Origin: Acidovorax sp. RAC01
GTDB taxonomy: Bacteria; Pseudomonadota; Gammaproteobacteria; Burkholderiales; Burkholderiaceae_C
Reading direction: 5' to 3'
DNA: 64,000 nt
Assembly (NCBI RefSeq): GCF_001714725.1
Contig: NZ_CP016447.1
Span: forward strand, 868,001-932,000
In this document: one piece after another, positions 37,139-45,670 of the stretch
Layout: each line of letters opens with the position of its first letter
Numbering within the stretch: the first letter of the stretch is position 1
The notes under the pieces: model-generated
What the model was told of the DNA's origin: nothing
Seen by the model: only the letters and a program-made list of their open reading frames with translations
Database searches by the model: none
Position numbers and translations under genes: made by a program

Positions 37139-38362
37139 CTATCGACGCGAGGTCGTCAACAGCCCTGCGCCACTGCAGGGCCTGAACCAGGGCATCGGCG
37201 AGCAGTTGGCGGATTGAGGCAAGAGTTGCCCCTGAAACAGCGCGATGTGATGCACTGTCACTTCCTTGCCCGCCTGCACGGCCAATGCAATCTCTTGCCC
37301 CACTGTGCCGCCCACCGGTAGCTTTGGCAATGCCGTGGCTGCGTTGCTCTGGTTGATGGTGTAGATGCGTTGGCCCTGCGCCTGGGCTATCGCAATGGCT
37401 CTGACGGCCGAGACGGCTTGCGCGCAGTCGGCCTGGGTGGGGTTTTGGATTTGGCCTTGTTCGTCGGTGTACCGGCATTGGGTTTTGTCCACCCAGAACT
37501 GTTCGGGCACCGCGTGTTCCATGGCGCTGGCGTACTGGCCGCGCAGTTTGTTGTACGCAATCCAGCGGTTTTGCGCTGCGGTCTTGCCGTTGCTGGTCAG
37601 TTCGGGGCTGTTGTTGATGGCGGCGCTCGGGTCGTCGTTTTTGACCCAGCGGATGTGCCGCAGGTGCCCGATGTCCATGTTCAGCCCCTGGAAGGTGATG
37701 CCGGTGGTGACGATGCCGTAGAGCTTGTTGGGCTTGACCTGGGCGTGGAACAGGCCGTAGCTGAGCGCTGGCCGGTCGATCATTTGCGCTTGGCTGCTGG
37801 CGATTGCGCCGTGGCTTTGTACGGCTGCAAAGTAGCCCCAGACGGTGGCGGTGAGCAGGTCTCCGGTGAGGTGCTCGCCAGTGATGCCTTGCAGGATGCT
37901 GGCGCGTTGGCTTTCCGGTGCGGCCTGGGCTTGTTCCAGCTTTTGTTTGGTGGCCTCCATGCGGGTCTTGAGTGTTTGCAGTTGGGCTTGGCTGATGCCC
38001 TGGATGGAGAGGCCCAGGACCGTTTGTTGGCCTGCGATGAGCGCATCTTGGGTTTCGTCCCAGTCTGGTTGCCCGTAGCGGGTAAAGCCGCCTTGGCCTC
38101 AGATTTGTTGGGCTGCGTCGATGGTTTGCGCGCCGCCCACCCAGTTGAGGGCCTGGGCAGTGGGGATGTCTACGGTGCCGGTGACGTACCGCGCGGGGAT
38201 GCCGCTTGCGCGCAGCAGGGCGATGAGCAGGCTGGCGGTGTCTACGGCGTTGCCGGATTTTTTGTCCAGCGTGTCTTGCGCGCCTTGCACGCTGCCTTGC
38301 GTGGGCACGTAGTAGATGTTGTCGTGCACCCACTGGTAGATCTTGTGGGGGTTGTGGCCCAG
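37139..38362 (-). pseudogene. Decayed transglutaminase-like (Rhs-associated type) gene fragment
   Basis: One frame runs from the IS3 junction at 38362 to 37139, broken by a single TGA at 38099-38101 where related proteins would be expected to carry TGG (Trp). Before the stop is YVPTQGSVQGAQDTLDKK and a SLLIALLRASGIPARYVTGT core, the transglutaminase-like fold, but the usual catalytic Cys position (GNAVD) is Val. After the stop a helical, Gln-rich part continues. Its 5' end was removed by the IS3 element, and its 3' end (after about 37200) looks out of frame. It resembles fragments of large Rhs or YD-repeat associated proteins, and it is not expected to be functional. Confidence 0.65.
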
Positions 38363-38390
38363 TGTATTGACCCAGCGGTTTCTGCGCAGG

Positions 38391-39212
38391 TCAGGCTGCT
38401 AAAGCATAAGCCTCAGCGGGGGTCTTCATGGCCAGCGCCTGGTGTGGGCGCCGGTGGTTGTAAAAGCTGATCCAGTCTGCGATCACGCGACTGGCGTGCT
38501 GCAGGGTTTCAAATCGGTGGCGGTGAACGCACTGCTCTTTGAGCGTTCTGATCACGCGCTCGACCATGCCGTTCTGCTCGGGGCTGTACGGGGTGATGAA
38601 CTCCTGCTGTAGCCCGTAGCTTTTGACCAGTGCCGTGTAGCTGCGGCTGGTGAACACCAAACCGTTATCCGATCTCAACAGGAACGGTTGCTTGACCTTA
38701 CCCAAGCAACCGTACCGGGCGATCAAGGCTTGCTCCAACGCGGCCTCGGCCGTCTTGGAGCGGCCGCTGCGGCTGAGGTGCCAACCCAGTAATTCGCGGC
38801 TGTAGCAGTCGATTACCAGGGCCAGCGAAGCCCAGCCATCACGCCCTGCCCATACACGGCACAGGTCTGTGGCCCAGCGTTCATCCGGCGCCTTGGCAAC
38901 GGATGGCAGAGCCTGAATGCGAGGCCTGAAGCCCACAGGTCGTTTGCGAACCTGCCAGCCCTTGAGCTGAAAGATGCGCTGCACGGTGTTCTTGTTGAAT
39001 CCCAGCAGATGCGCCACCGTCCGATACCCGAACGATGGGTTCGCCTCGATCATGGCCTTGATCGGCTTGACCAGATGATCCTGCACCTTCGGCGCAGTTT
39101 TGACGCTGCGGTAATACACCGTGCGCCGCGGCATCTCGAACCACTGACACAGCTTGACCAGGCTGACTTTGACTCCGTCTTGTGCCAATCCCTGCTGAAG
39201 GCTGAGGATCAT
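38391..39212 (-). CDS. IS3-family transposase OrfB (integrase core)
   Basis: The protein is 273 aa with an rve integrase core: WATDLCRVWAG (first Asp), RSDNGLVFTS (second Asp) and the Glu region SPEQNGMVERVIRTLKEQ, then HRRPHQAL. It overlaps orfA by four bases and lies in the -1 frame relative to it, so the active OrfAB is probably made by frameshift. Confidence 0.93.
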   Translation of the reverse strand: MILSLQQGLAQDGVKVSLVKLCQWFEMPRRTVYYRSVKTAPKVQDHLVKPIKAMIEANPSFGYRTVAHLLGFNKNTVQRIFQLKGWQVRKRPVGFRPRIQALPSVAKAPDERWATDLCRVWAGRDGWASLALVIDCYSRELLGWHLSRSGRSKTAEAALEQALIARYGCLGKVKQPFLLRSDNGLVFTSRSYTALVKSYGLQQEFITPYSPEQNGMVERVIRTLKEQCVHRHRFETLQHASRVIADWISFYNHRRPHQALAMKTPAEAYALAA

Positions 39213-39526
39213 TTCTCGTCCTCGTTGCCCAGCAGGGAAGCCAGCTTTTTTCTGGCACGCAGCTCCAGCATGGCTTCGCCGTAGGCCTGCTGCAAGTCAC
39301 TGAGCTGGCGCTCGTACTGCTCTTTGACTTCCAGGGGCTTGGTTCGCAGAGCGTTCTCCATGCCCTTCTTGCCATCGTCGACCCACTGCTCTACCTCAGA
39401 AGGGTTGAGGTCATAGGTCCGGCTGGCTTCCGACACGGTCGTCTTGCCTTGAATGATGTCCAGAACCAGGGCCGTCTTACGCTTGGCCGTCCAGCGCTTG
39501 ATGTCGTCTTCCATCAGGGTGCTCAT
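39209..39526 (-). CDS. IS3-family transposase OrfA (helix-turn-helix)
   Basis: The protein is 105 aa with an N-terminal helix-turn-helix (KTALVLDIIQGKTTVSEASRTYDL) and a C-terminal coiled-coil part. The ATG at 39526 follows AAGGAAA. A slippery A6G sequence lies near its end. Confidence 0.9.
   Translation of the reverse strand: MSTLMEDDIKRWTAKRKTALVLDIIQGKTTVSEASRTYDLNPSEVEQWVDDGKKGMENALRTKPLEVKEQYERQLSDLQQAYGEAMLELRARKKLASLLGNEDEK
39245..39251 (-). promoter_or_regulatory. Programmed -1 frameshift site (A AAA AAG)
   Basis: On the minus strand AAAAAAG is in the correct register (AGA AAA AAG) to slip one base back from orfA. The -1 frame stays open into orfB. This is the classic IS3 mechanism for producing the fused transposase. 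Confidence 0.8.
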
Positions 39527-39578
39527 CGTCGTTTCCTTCAACGTTAACACCTGTGCAGGAATTCACTGGGTCAATACA

Positions 39579-39977
39579 GATCTGGGCTACCGGGGAGTGG
39601 ATGCAGATAACCCGGATGTGCACATCGTGCACCGGGGCAAGGCCAAGCGGATCAGCGAGCAGGACAGAAAGCTGCTCAAACGGCGTCAGGCCATTGAGCC
39701 GATCATCGGCCACCTCAAGGCCGATCACCGTATGGACCGCTGTCACCTCAAGGGTGCGCAGGGAGACCGACTGCACGCGGTGCTGTGTGCAGCGGGCTAC
39801 AACATCCGCTGGCTGCTGCGCATGATTGCAAAGAAGGGGGTGACCTTCTTGCGCCAGCTCTATTTGCGGCTGTGCGTGCTGGCGGGCGTGTCGCCGAACT
39901 GGCAGGATGCGCTGGGTACTTTGTTCACTCGCGCACTCAACGGCTCAGTCCCGCGCACTGTCGGCGCTCTCATTTGA
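39579..39977 (+). pseudogene. C-terminal fragment of a different IS5-family transposase
   Basis: About 130 residues in frame, starting at the IS3 right end, show YRGVDADNPDVHIVHRGKAK, RRQAIEPIIGHLKADHRMDR and an Arg/Leu-rich tail to a TGA. This is the last third of an IS1106-like DDE transposase. The rest of the element is missing, so it is a remnant cut by the IS3 insertion. Confidence 0.82.
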
Positions 39978-39992
39978 ATAAATCAGGGCCGA

Positions 39993-40207
39993 CTACCAAG
40001 GGGTGGACAGGCGGCCCGATGCCAACAAGAACGTGCGATGGCATGTGGCCATGCGCCCTGGGTTGCGCCGGGCTCTGGACAAGGGCAACCCTGTGGGGGT
40101 GCTGATCGATCAACTTGAACGCACCAAGGCCAGCATCCGGGCCAGGGTGGAGCACCCGTTCCGAGTGATCAAGCAGCAGTTTGGATATGTGAAGGTGCGC
40201 TACCGTG
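39993..40207 (+). pseudogene. Internal fragment of the IS5-family transposase (third copy)
   Basis: The sequence from CTACCAAGGGGTGGACAGG to GTGCGCTACCGTG matches the middle and late part of the transposase at 33559-34545, here on the plus strand, about 71 codons (YQGVDRR to VRYR). It ends exactly where the next IS3-family element begins, so that element inserted into, or recombined with, a former IS5 copy. Confidence 0.9.
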
Positions 40208-40259
40208 TGACCTGCCCCCTGCAGCCGTACCAATCAAAAGTGGAAGTCCGGGTTCAAGG

Positions 40260-41096
40260 TTAATCGATTTGTTTTTGAGTTGAAGGGTGTTGAGCTGCAT
40301 CGCCAGCGCGCTGGCGATGCAGCTGGGCGAAACGAGCCGGTGGCATGCGCCCTAAGCTGCTGTGCGGCCTGACTTCGTTGTAGTCCGTGCGCCAGACCGC
40401 CACCGCCATCCTGGCCTGATGCAAGGTTTGGAACCAGCACTCGTTGAGATGCTCATCGCGGAACTTGCCATTGAAGCTCTCGATGTAGCCGTTCTGCATC
40501 GGGCGCCCCGGCTGGATCAGGATGTGGCGAATTCCATGCGCTTGCGCCCAGGCCATGAATGCCCTGCTTGTGAACTCCGGGCCGTTGTCGGTTCGCACCG
40601 CCTGAGGATACCCACGGAACAGCGCTGCCCGGTCCAGAACGCGGGTGACGTACTGGCCCGAGATGCCGAAGTCCACCACGATGTCCACACTCTCGTGGCT
40701 GAAGTCGTCAGCGACCGTGAGGTACTTCAGGCGCCGCCCACCCGAGAGGCTGTCGCTCACGAAATCCATGCTCCACACCTCGTTGACCGTGCGTGCCAGC
40801 TGCAGCGGCACACGCTCATTGATAGGCCGCTTGCTCTTCTTGCGCCGGCGTACAGCCAGATTGGCTTGCCGGTAAAGGCGGTACACCCGCTTGTGGTTGA
40901 CGCCGGGAAACTGCGGGCGCAGCAGATCGTGGATTCGCCGATAGCCAAAGCGCCGACGCACATGCGCGATCTCCACGATCTTCTCGTGCAGATCCAGCGT
41001 GGCCTGGTCGGCCGTTGGTGGATGTCGGTAGCTGTCGCGGGAGAGCCCCACAAGACGGCACGCGCGGCGTTCAGACAAATGGTGCTCGCTGACCAT
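40260..41096 (-). CDS. IS407-type transposase OrfB
   Basis: The protein is 278 aa: HTH_21-like N terminus (HLSERRACRLVGLSRDSYRH) and rve core with WSMDFVSDSL, RTDNGPEFTS and NGYIESFNGKFRDEHLNE, followed by EVRPHSSLG. It seems intact. The frame is open upstream toward orfA, so an OrfAB fusion by frameshift is possible. Confidence 0.93.
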   Translation of the reverse strand: MVSEHHLSERRACRLVGLSRDSYRHPPTADQATLDLHEKIVEIAHVRRRFGYRRIHDLLRPQFPGVNHKRVYRLYRQANLAVRRRKKSKRPINERVPLQLARTVNEVWSMDFVSDSLSGGRRLKYLTVADDFSHESVDIVVDFGISGQYVTRVLDRAALFRGYPQAVRTDNGPEFTSRAFMAWAQAHGIRHILIQPGRPMQNGYIESFNGKFRDEHLNECWFQTLHQARMAVAVWRTDYNEVRPHSSLGRMPPARFAQLHRQRAGDAAQHPSTQKQID

Positions 41097-41128
41097 GATC
41101 CGGATCGCCTCGCGCCTGGCCTGTGGGG

Positions 41129-41395
41129 CTAGCGCTTTACCCCAAGAACGCTCTTGAGCGCGTGCATGTCGAGGTGGGCCTCGGCCAGCAGCCGCTTGAG
41201 TTTGGCGTTCTCGGATTCGAGCTCACGCAGGCGCTGGGCCTCCGAGACCTGCATACCGCCGAACTTGGCGCGCCACTTATAGAACGTCGCATCGCTGAAG
41301 CCGCCGTTGCGGCACAGCTCCTTGATCGGCATGCCTGCTTCGGCCTGCCTAAGGAACCCGATGATCTGTTCCTCGCTGAATCTGCTCTTCTTCAT
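41129..41395 (-). CDS. IS407-type transposase OrfA
   Basis: The protein is 88 aa, starting MKKSRFSEEQIIGFLRQAEA with the typical HTH_8 (IELCRNGGFSDATFYKWRAKFGGM-like) domain and a leucine-rich C-terminal helix. The ATG at 41395 has AGGAG ten bases upstream; an ATG at 41404 is too close to it. Confidence 0.9.
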   Translation of the reverse strand: MKKSRFSEEQIIGFLRQAEAGMPIKELCRNGGFSDATFYKWRAKFGGMQVSEAQRLRELESENAKLKRLLAEAHLDMHALKSVLGVKR

Positions 41396-41481
41396 GTCCG
41401 TCATTCTCCTGGTGGTTGACGGACTTCACTAACTTCAGACTGGTACGGCTGGAAGGGGGCAGGTCATTCATGCAAAACCCC

Positions 41482-41515
41482 AAAAAAAGAGCGCTCATCT
41501 TGAGCGCTCTTTTTT
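41482..41515. terminator. Strong bidirectional terminator left between two IS elements
   Basis: GAGCGCTCA, TCT, TGAGCGCTC gives a perfect 9-bp stem flanked by seven A and six T. It lies in the 78-base remnant (41467-41544) between the IS407-type element and IS5 copy 2. It may once have been the terminator of glmS, from which it is now separated by the IS5 copy. Confidence 0.9.
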
Positions 41516-41544
41516 GTATAGCAACAAGTCCAATATAGGCCTAG

Positions 41545-42722
41545 GGAACCTCTTCACCAATCGGTTCTGGCTGTGCCATAGCGAGGCCGCACTAAAACAG
41601 CACCTGCTTTCGAGAGTTGGGCACGCCCAGCAGGCGCTGCGCGAGGGCAATTGCCCGGCGTCGCGGGGCATTAAGCCCCTTGCAGACGCACCTGTCCCCG
41701 ACAGGCCAGCAGTTTGTGCCTTGCCATCCACAGGTTTGAAAGCGCAAACAGCGTGACGATCTGCGCCGTGTTCTTCTTGAGCCCACGGTAGCGCACCTTC
41801 ACATATCCAAACTGCTGCTTGATCACTCGGAACGGGTGCTCCACCCTGGCCCGGATGCTGGCCTTGGTGCGTTCAAGTTGATCGATCAGCACCCCCACAG
41901 GGTTGCCCTTGTCCAGAGCCCGGCGCAACCCAGGGCGCATGGCCACATGCCATCGCACGTTCTTGTTGGCATCGGGCCGCCTGTCCACCCCTTGGTAGCC
42001 CGCGTCACCAAAGGCATCAGTTTCTTGCCCATGCAGCAGACTGTTTGCTTCAACCACGTCGTTCACATTGCCGCTGGTGCCTCGAACGCTGTGCACCAGG
42101 CCTGAGTCCGCATCTACGCCAATGTGGGCCTTCATGCCGAAGTACCACTGGTTGCCCTTCTTGCTTTGGTGCATCTCGGGGTCGCGCTCGCCCTTTTGAT
42201 TCTTGGTGGAGCTGGGTGCGGCAATGAGCGTGGCATCCACCACCGTGCCCGCTTTGAGTTGCAGCCCTTTGGCCTGCAGCAGCGCATTGACGGTAGCGAG
42301 TATTTGTTCGGCCAGCTTGTGGCGCTCCAGCAGATGCCTGAAACGCAAGATGCTCGATTCACTGGGGATGTGTTCATCCCAGTGAGACAGGCCGGCAAAG
42401 TCCCGAAAGGCAGGCACGTCGTGCAGTGCTTCTTCCATGGCTGGGTCGCTGAGCTTGAACCACTGCTGCATGAAATGGATGCGCAGCAGGATCTGCACCG
42501 AAAAAGGCTGCTGGCCCCGGCGTCCGCACTCGGGTGCGTAGGGCTCTATCAGCGAGACCAGTTCAGCCCAGGGCACCACCAGTTCCATGGAGTCAAGGAA
42601 TTCACGCTTGCGCGTGCGCTTGGTGGTGTTGCTCAGTCCCAGGCTGCTTTGCTTCATGTGCTTATTGTCTCGGCTTCAAGCATTCGTCGGCACAGGACGC
42701 GGGGGATTCGTGCAGAGGGTCC
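41545..42722 (-). mobile_element. IS5-family insertion sequence, copy 2 (1178 bp)
   Basis: It has the same length and orientation as copy 1. Ends are GGAACCTCTTCACCAATC (left) and GGACCCTCTGCACGAATC (right, inward), with CTAG on both sides (41541-41544, 42723-42726). Differences from copy 1 are concentrated in the first roughly 220 bases; the remainder looks identical apart from two bases just before the transposase start. Confidence 0.92.
41671..42657 (-). CDS. IS5-family transposase, copy 2
   Basis: The protein is 328 aa, identical to the copy 1 product. Synonymous differences at the 3' end of the gene do not change the protein. Because both copies are intact they may still be mobile, and as direct repeats they allow deletion of the 8 kb between them. 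Confidence 0.95.
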   Translation of the reverse strand: MKQSSLGLSNTTKRTRKREFLDSMELVVPWAELVSLIEPYAPECGRRGQQPFSVQILLRIHFMQQWFKLSDPAMEEALHDVPAFRDFAGLSHWDEHIPSESSILRFRHLLERHKLAEQILATVNALLQAKGLQLKAGTVVDATLIAAPSSTKNQKGERDPEMHQSKKGNQWYFGMKAHIGVDADSGLVHSVRGTSGNVNDVVEANSLLHGQETDAFGDAGYQGVDRRPDANKNVRWHVAMRPGLRRALDKGNPVGVLIDQLERTKASIRARVEHPFRVIKQQFGYVKVRYRGLKKNTAQIVTLFALSNLWMARHKLLACRGQVRLQGA

Positions 42723-42769
42723 CTAGCCCACGTTCACATGTATAGGTCTTCTTTACCCGTTGAATTCGA

Positions 42770-42863
42770 GTTTACGACTTTACAGTTACAAATAACCGCC
42801 CCCGCAAGCCCGCATGAATACTAGAGGGCTGTTTACGACTTTATTTGCGAGTTTACGACTTTA
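42770..42863 (-). repeat. Three direct 13-bp repeats downstream of glmS, Tn7-end-like
   Basis: On the minus strand TAAAGTCGTAAAC occurs at 42851-42863, 42831-42843 and 42770-42782, all in the same direction; the first two are 20 bases apart. Each differs at one base from the TAAAGTCTTAAAC core of TnsB-binding sites in Tn7, as I recall them. The first begins 40 bases after the glmS stop codon, near where a Tn7 right end would lie. The surrounding sequence is AT-rich. No TGT/ACA terminus is obvious and no tns gene is present. Confidence 0.5.
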
Positions 42864-42902
42864 ATTACCCGGATTAGCTGCGCCGCCCCAAGCGCATGCC
42901 GG

Positions 42903-44849
42903 TCATTCGACCGTCACGCTCTTGGCCAGGTTGCGCGGCTTGTCCACATCGGTGCCTCGCGCGCAGGCGGTGTGGTACGCCAGCAGCTGCAGCGGCACCA
43001 CATGCAGCAGCGGGCTCAAGGGCCCGTAGTGTTCGGGCAGGCGAATCACGTGCAGGCCCTCACCGCTTTCGATGCGGGTGTCGGTGTCGGCCAGCACATA
43101 CAGCACGCCGGCGCGGGCGCGCACTTCCTGCATGTTGCTCTTGAGCTTTTCCAGCAGCGCGTCGTTGGGCGCTACGGTCACCACGGGCATGGCGCTGGTC
43201 ACCAGGGCCAGGGGGCCGTGCTTGAGCTCGCCGGCCGGGTAGGCCTCGGCGTGGATGTAGCTGATTTCCTTGAGCTTCAAGGCGCCTTCCAGCGCGATGG
43301 GGTAGTGCAGGCCGCGGCCCAGGAAAAGCGCGTTTTCCATGCGGGCAAAGTCTTCGGCCCAGCTGATGATTTGCGGCTCCAGGGCCAGCACGGCCTGCAG
43401 GGCCACGGGCAGGTGGCGCATGGCCTTGAGGTGTTCGGCCTCTTGCGCTTCGGTGAGGCGGCCCTTGCTTTGGGCCAGGGCCAGCGTCAGCAAAAACAGG
43501 CCCGCCAGCTGCGTGGTGAAGGCCTTGGTGCTGGCCACGCCAATCTCCACGCCCGCACGCGTGATGTAGGCCAGCTTGCATTCGCGCACCATGGCGCTGG
43601 TGGCCACGTTGCAGATGGTGAGCGTGTGCTGCATGCCCAATGACTGCGCGTGGCGCAGCGCGGCCAGGGTGTCGGCGGTTTCGCCGCTCTGGCTGATGGT
43701 GACGACCAGCGTGCGCGGGTTGGGCACGCTGGTGCGGTAGCGGTATTCGCTGGCCACTTCCACCTGGGTGGGAATGCCCGCAATGTCTTCCAGCCAGTAC
43801 TTGGCGGTGCAGCCGCTGTAGTAACTGGTGCCGCAGGCCAGGATGAGCACGCTGTCGATGTCCTTGAACACGCGCCAGGCCGCAGCGCCGGGCTCGCCGT
43901 GCAGGCCCTGGCCGTCAAACAGCTCGGGCACGATGCCCGCGACGCCTTCGAGCGTGTCGGCAATGGCGCGCGGCTGCTCGAAGATTTCCTTTTGCATGTA
44001 GTGGCGGTACGGGCCCAGCTCGGCCGCGCCGCTGTGGGCCTGCACGGTGCGCACCGGGCGCTGTGCGGGGGTGAGCGCGGCGCGGTCCTTGCCGACGATC
44101 CAGTAGCGGCCCAGCTGCAGGTCCACCAGGTCGCCCTCTTCGAGGTAGACGATCTGGTCCGTCACCCCGGCCAGGGCCATGGCATCGCTGGCCAGAAAGT
44201 GTTCGGCCCCTTCGTTGCCCACACCCAGGATCAGCGGCGAGCCGGCCCGCGCACCCACCACGCGGTGGGGTTCGTCCTTGTGCATCACCGCGACGGCGTA
44301 GGCGCCATGCAGTTCGGCCACGGTGGCCTGCACGGCCTCGAACAGGTCGCCGTTGTAGTGGCTGTCCACCAGGTGGGCGATGACTTCGGTGTCGGTCTGG
44401 CTGGCAAACACGTAGCCGCGCGCCTGCAGCGACTTGCGCAGTTCTTCGTGGTTTTCAATGATGCCGTTGTGCACCAGGGCGACGCGGCCCGGCCGGGCCG
44501 GGTCGCTTGCCTGGATCTGGCCTTCGCTTTGGGCCTGGGCATATGGGCCCGTGCCGTGGCTGAAGTGCGGGTGCGCGTTGTGCACCGCCGGGGCGCCGTG
44601 GGTGGCCCAGCGGGTGTGGGCAATGCCGGTGGCGCCCTCCAGGCGCTCGGTGTTCACCTGCTCCAGCAGCTCGGCCACGCGGGCGGTGCTGCGGGCGCGC
44701 TGCAGGCCTGCAGGGCGCGATGCATCGAGGCTGGCCGCATGCACCGCCACGCCGCACGAGTCATAGCCCCGGTATTCGAGCCGCTGCAGGCCCTGCACGA
44801 GTATGGGAACGATGTTGCGCGCAGAAACTGCGCCGACGATGCCGCACAT
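42903..44849 (-). CDS. glmS: Glutamine-fructose-6-phosphate aminotransferase
   Basis: The protein is 648 aa. It makes glucosamine-6-phosphate from fructose-6-phosphate and glutamine, the entry to cell-wall amino-sugar synthesis. [10 protein letters not shown] has catalytic Cys2; [13 protein letters not shown] and TRWATHGAP belong to the glutaminase domain; two SIS domains follow ([22 protein letters not shown]), and the C terminus ends NLAKSVTVE, the conserved segment read by TnsD in Tn7 targeting. It is somewhat longer than the usual 600-610 aa. glmU, the next enzymes of the pathway, lies 3 kb away. Confidence 0.97.
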   Translation of the reverse strand: MCGIVGAVSARNIVPILVQGLQRLEYRGYDSCGVAVHAASLDASRPAGLQRARSTARVAELLEQVNTERLEGATGIAHTRWATHGAPAVHNAHPHFSHGTGPYAQAQSEGQIQASDPARPGRVALVHNGIIENHEELRKSLQARGYVFASQTDTEVIAHLVDSHYNGDLFEAVQATVAELHGAYAVAVMHKDEPHRVVGARAGSPLILGVGNEGAEHFLASDAMALAGVTDQIVYLEEGDLVDLQLGRYWIVGKDRAALTPAQRPVRTVQAHSGAAELGPYRHYMQKEIFEQPRAIADTLEGVAGIVPELFDGQGLHGEPGAAAWRVFKDIDSVLILACGTSYYSGCTAKYWLEDIAGIPTQVEVASEYRYRTSVPNPRTLVVTISQSGETADTLAALRHAQSLGMQHTLTICNVATSAMVRECKLAYITRAGVEIGVASTKAFTTQLAGLFLLTLALAQSKGRLTEAQEAEHLKAMRHLPVALQAVLALEPQIISWAEDFARMENALFLGRGLHYPIALEGALKLKEISYIHAEAYPAGELKHGPLALVTSAMPVVTVAPNDALLEKLKSNMQEVRARAGVLYVLADTDTRIESGEGLHVIRLPEHYGPLSPLLHVVPLQLLAYHTACARGTDVDKPRNLAKSVTVE

Positions 44850-44995
44850 GGAGAGTCCTTGGTTCTGACGGAGGAATGTATGGACGCCATCGTAGACGTG
44901 GGATACAGAAATATGTGGCGATTTTCAGGACCACTTTTGTTAACTTGTTTCATCCGGCGCGATAATTAGCTTTTTATTTCACGAAACAGCATTTG

Positions 44996-45487
44996 ATGGA
45001 ATATTCGAACATGGATGCCATCGACCTGCAGCTACTCGGATGGCTGCAGGATGACGCAAGCCGCAGCAACCAGTGGCTGGCCGCACAAGCGGGCATTTCG
45101 CCGCCCACCTGCCTGCGCCGGGTGCGGCGGCTGCATGAATCCGGACTGATCGAACGGCAGGTTGCCATCCTCAACCCCGACCGCCTGGCCGCCGTGCAGG
45201 GCCACGGACTGGCGTGCATCGTGGAGGTATCGCTGGACCGCCAGGGTGCTGAGCACATGGATGCGTTTGAAGCACGGGCCGTGGCCGAGCCCGCGGTGCA
45301 GCAGTGCTGGCGCGTGGCACCGGGCCCCGATTTCATGCTGGTGGTGCACACCCGTGACATGCCCGGCTATCTGGCGATGGCACAGCGGCTGTTCACGGCC
45401 GATGCCAATGTGCGCAACGCCAAGGCCTTTTTCAGCACCAAACGGGCGAAGTTTGAGACAAAACTGCCGCTGGCGCATGATTCATAA
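44996..45487 (+). CDS. Lrp/AsnC family transcriptional regulator
   Basis: The protein is 163 aa. An N-terminal HTH (DAIDLQLLGWLQDDASRSNQWLAAQAGISPPTCLRRVRRL) is followed by an RAM ligand-binding domain (CIVEVSLDRQGAEHMDAFEARA, DFMLVVHTRDMPGY). It is divergent from glmS with about 145 bases between. The start could also be the ATG at 45011. The effector amino acid is not evident. Confidence 0.9.
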   Translation: MEYSNMDAIDLQLLGWLQDDASRSNQWLAAQAGISPPTCLRRVRRLHESGLIERQVAILNPDRLAAVQGHGLACIVEVSLDRQGAEHMDAFEARAVAEPAVQQCWRVAPGPDFMLVVHTRDMPGYLAMAQRLFTADANVRNAKAFFSTKRAKFETKLPLAHDS

Positions 45488-45491
45488 GCCC

Positions 45492-45520
45492 TGATAGCTA
45501 TATATTTTGTAGCAATTTCA
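45492..45520 (+). repeat. Short palindromic repeat copy after the Lrp gene
   Basis: ATAGCTATATATTTTGTAGC contains the hairpin part of the dispersed AT-rich family directly after the Lrp stop codon. The GC-rich tail of the longer copies is missing. It may act as a 3' mRNA structure. Confidence 0.45.
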
Positions 45521-45670
45521 CCCTGACGCAATAGCTGACGCTGCCCCGCGGGTATCGGCAAGAAAACTGCGCGCGTCTGCCGGCAGGCGTATGCTGCACT
45601 TTACAAATAGAAACACGCCGCACCCGGCCGCGCCGCCCCCTTGTCAACCCTGCCTGCACCCGAAACCCAC

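Larger units (their letters stand above)
38363..39578 (-). mobile_element. IS3-family insertion sequence
   Basis: The ends TGTATTGACCCAG (left) and CTGGGTCAATACA (right) form a 13-bp perfect terminal inverted repeat with the TG...CA ends typical of IS3. Inside are overlapping orfA and orfB on the minus strand. The bases outside (CAG left, GAT right) do not form a target duplication, so the flanks were rearranged after insertion. Confidence 0.88.
40208..41466 (-). mobile_element. IS3-family (IS407-type) insertion sequence
   Basis: The left end TGACCTGCCCCCTGCAGCCG and the right end (inward TGACCTGCCCCCTTCCAGCC) are imperfect inverted repeats typical of the IS407 group. It carries orfA and orfB on the minus strand. 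The flanking bases (CGTG left, TTCA right) do not match, so no 4-bp target duplication is present. Confidence 0.9.

Noticed and set aside
33433..42722. Proof of a composite transposon from matching outer CTAG flanks
   Set aside because: Every IS5 junction here has CTAG because the element targets it, so matching outer flanks do not distinguish one compound event from two single insertions.
42723..42902. Declaring an intact Tn7-like transposon
   Set aside because: No tnsA-E gene, no clear TGT/ACA terminus and no opposite end were seen; only an end-like repeat array can be supported.
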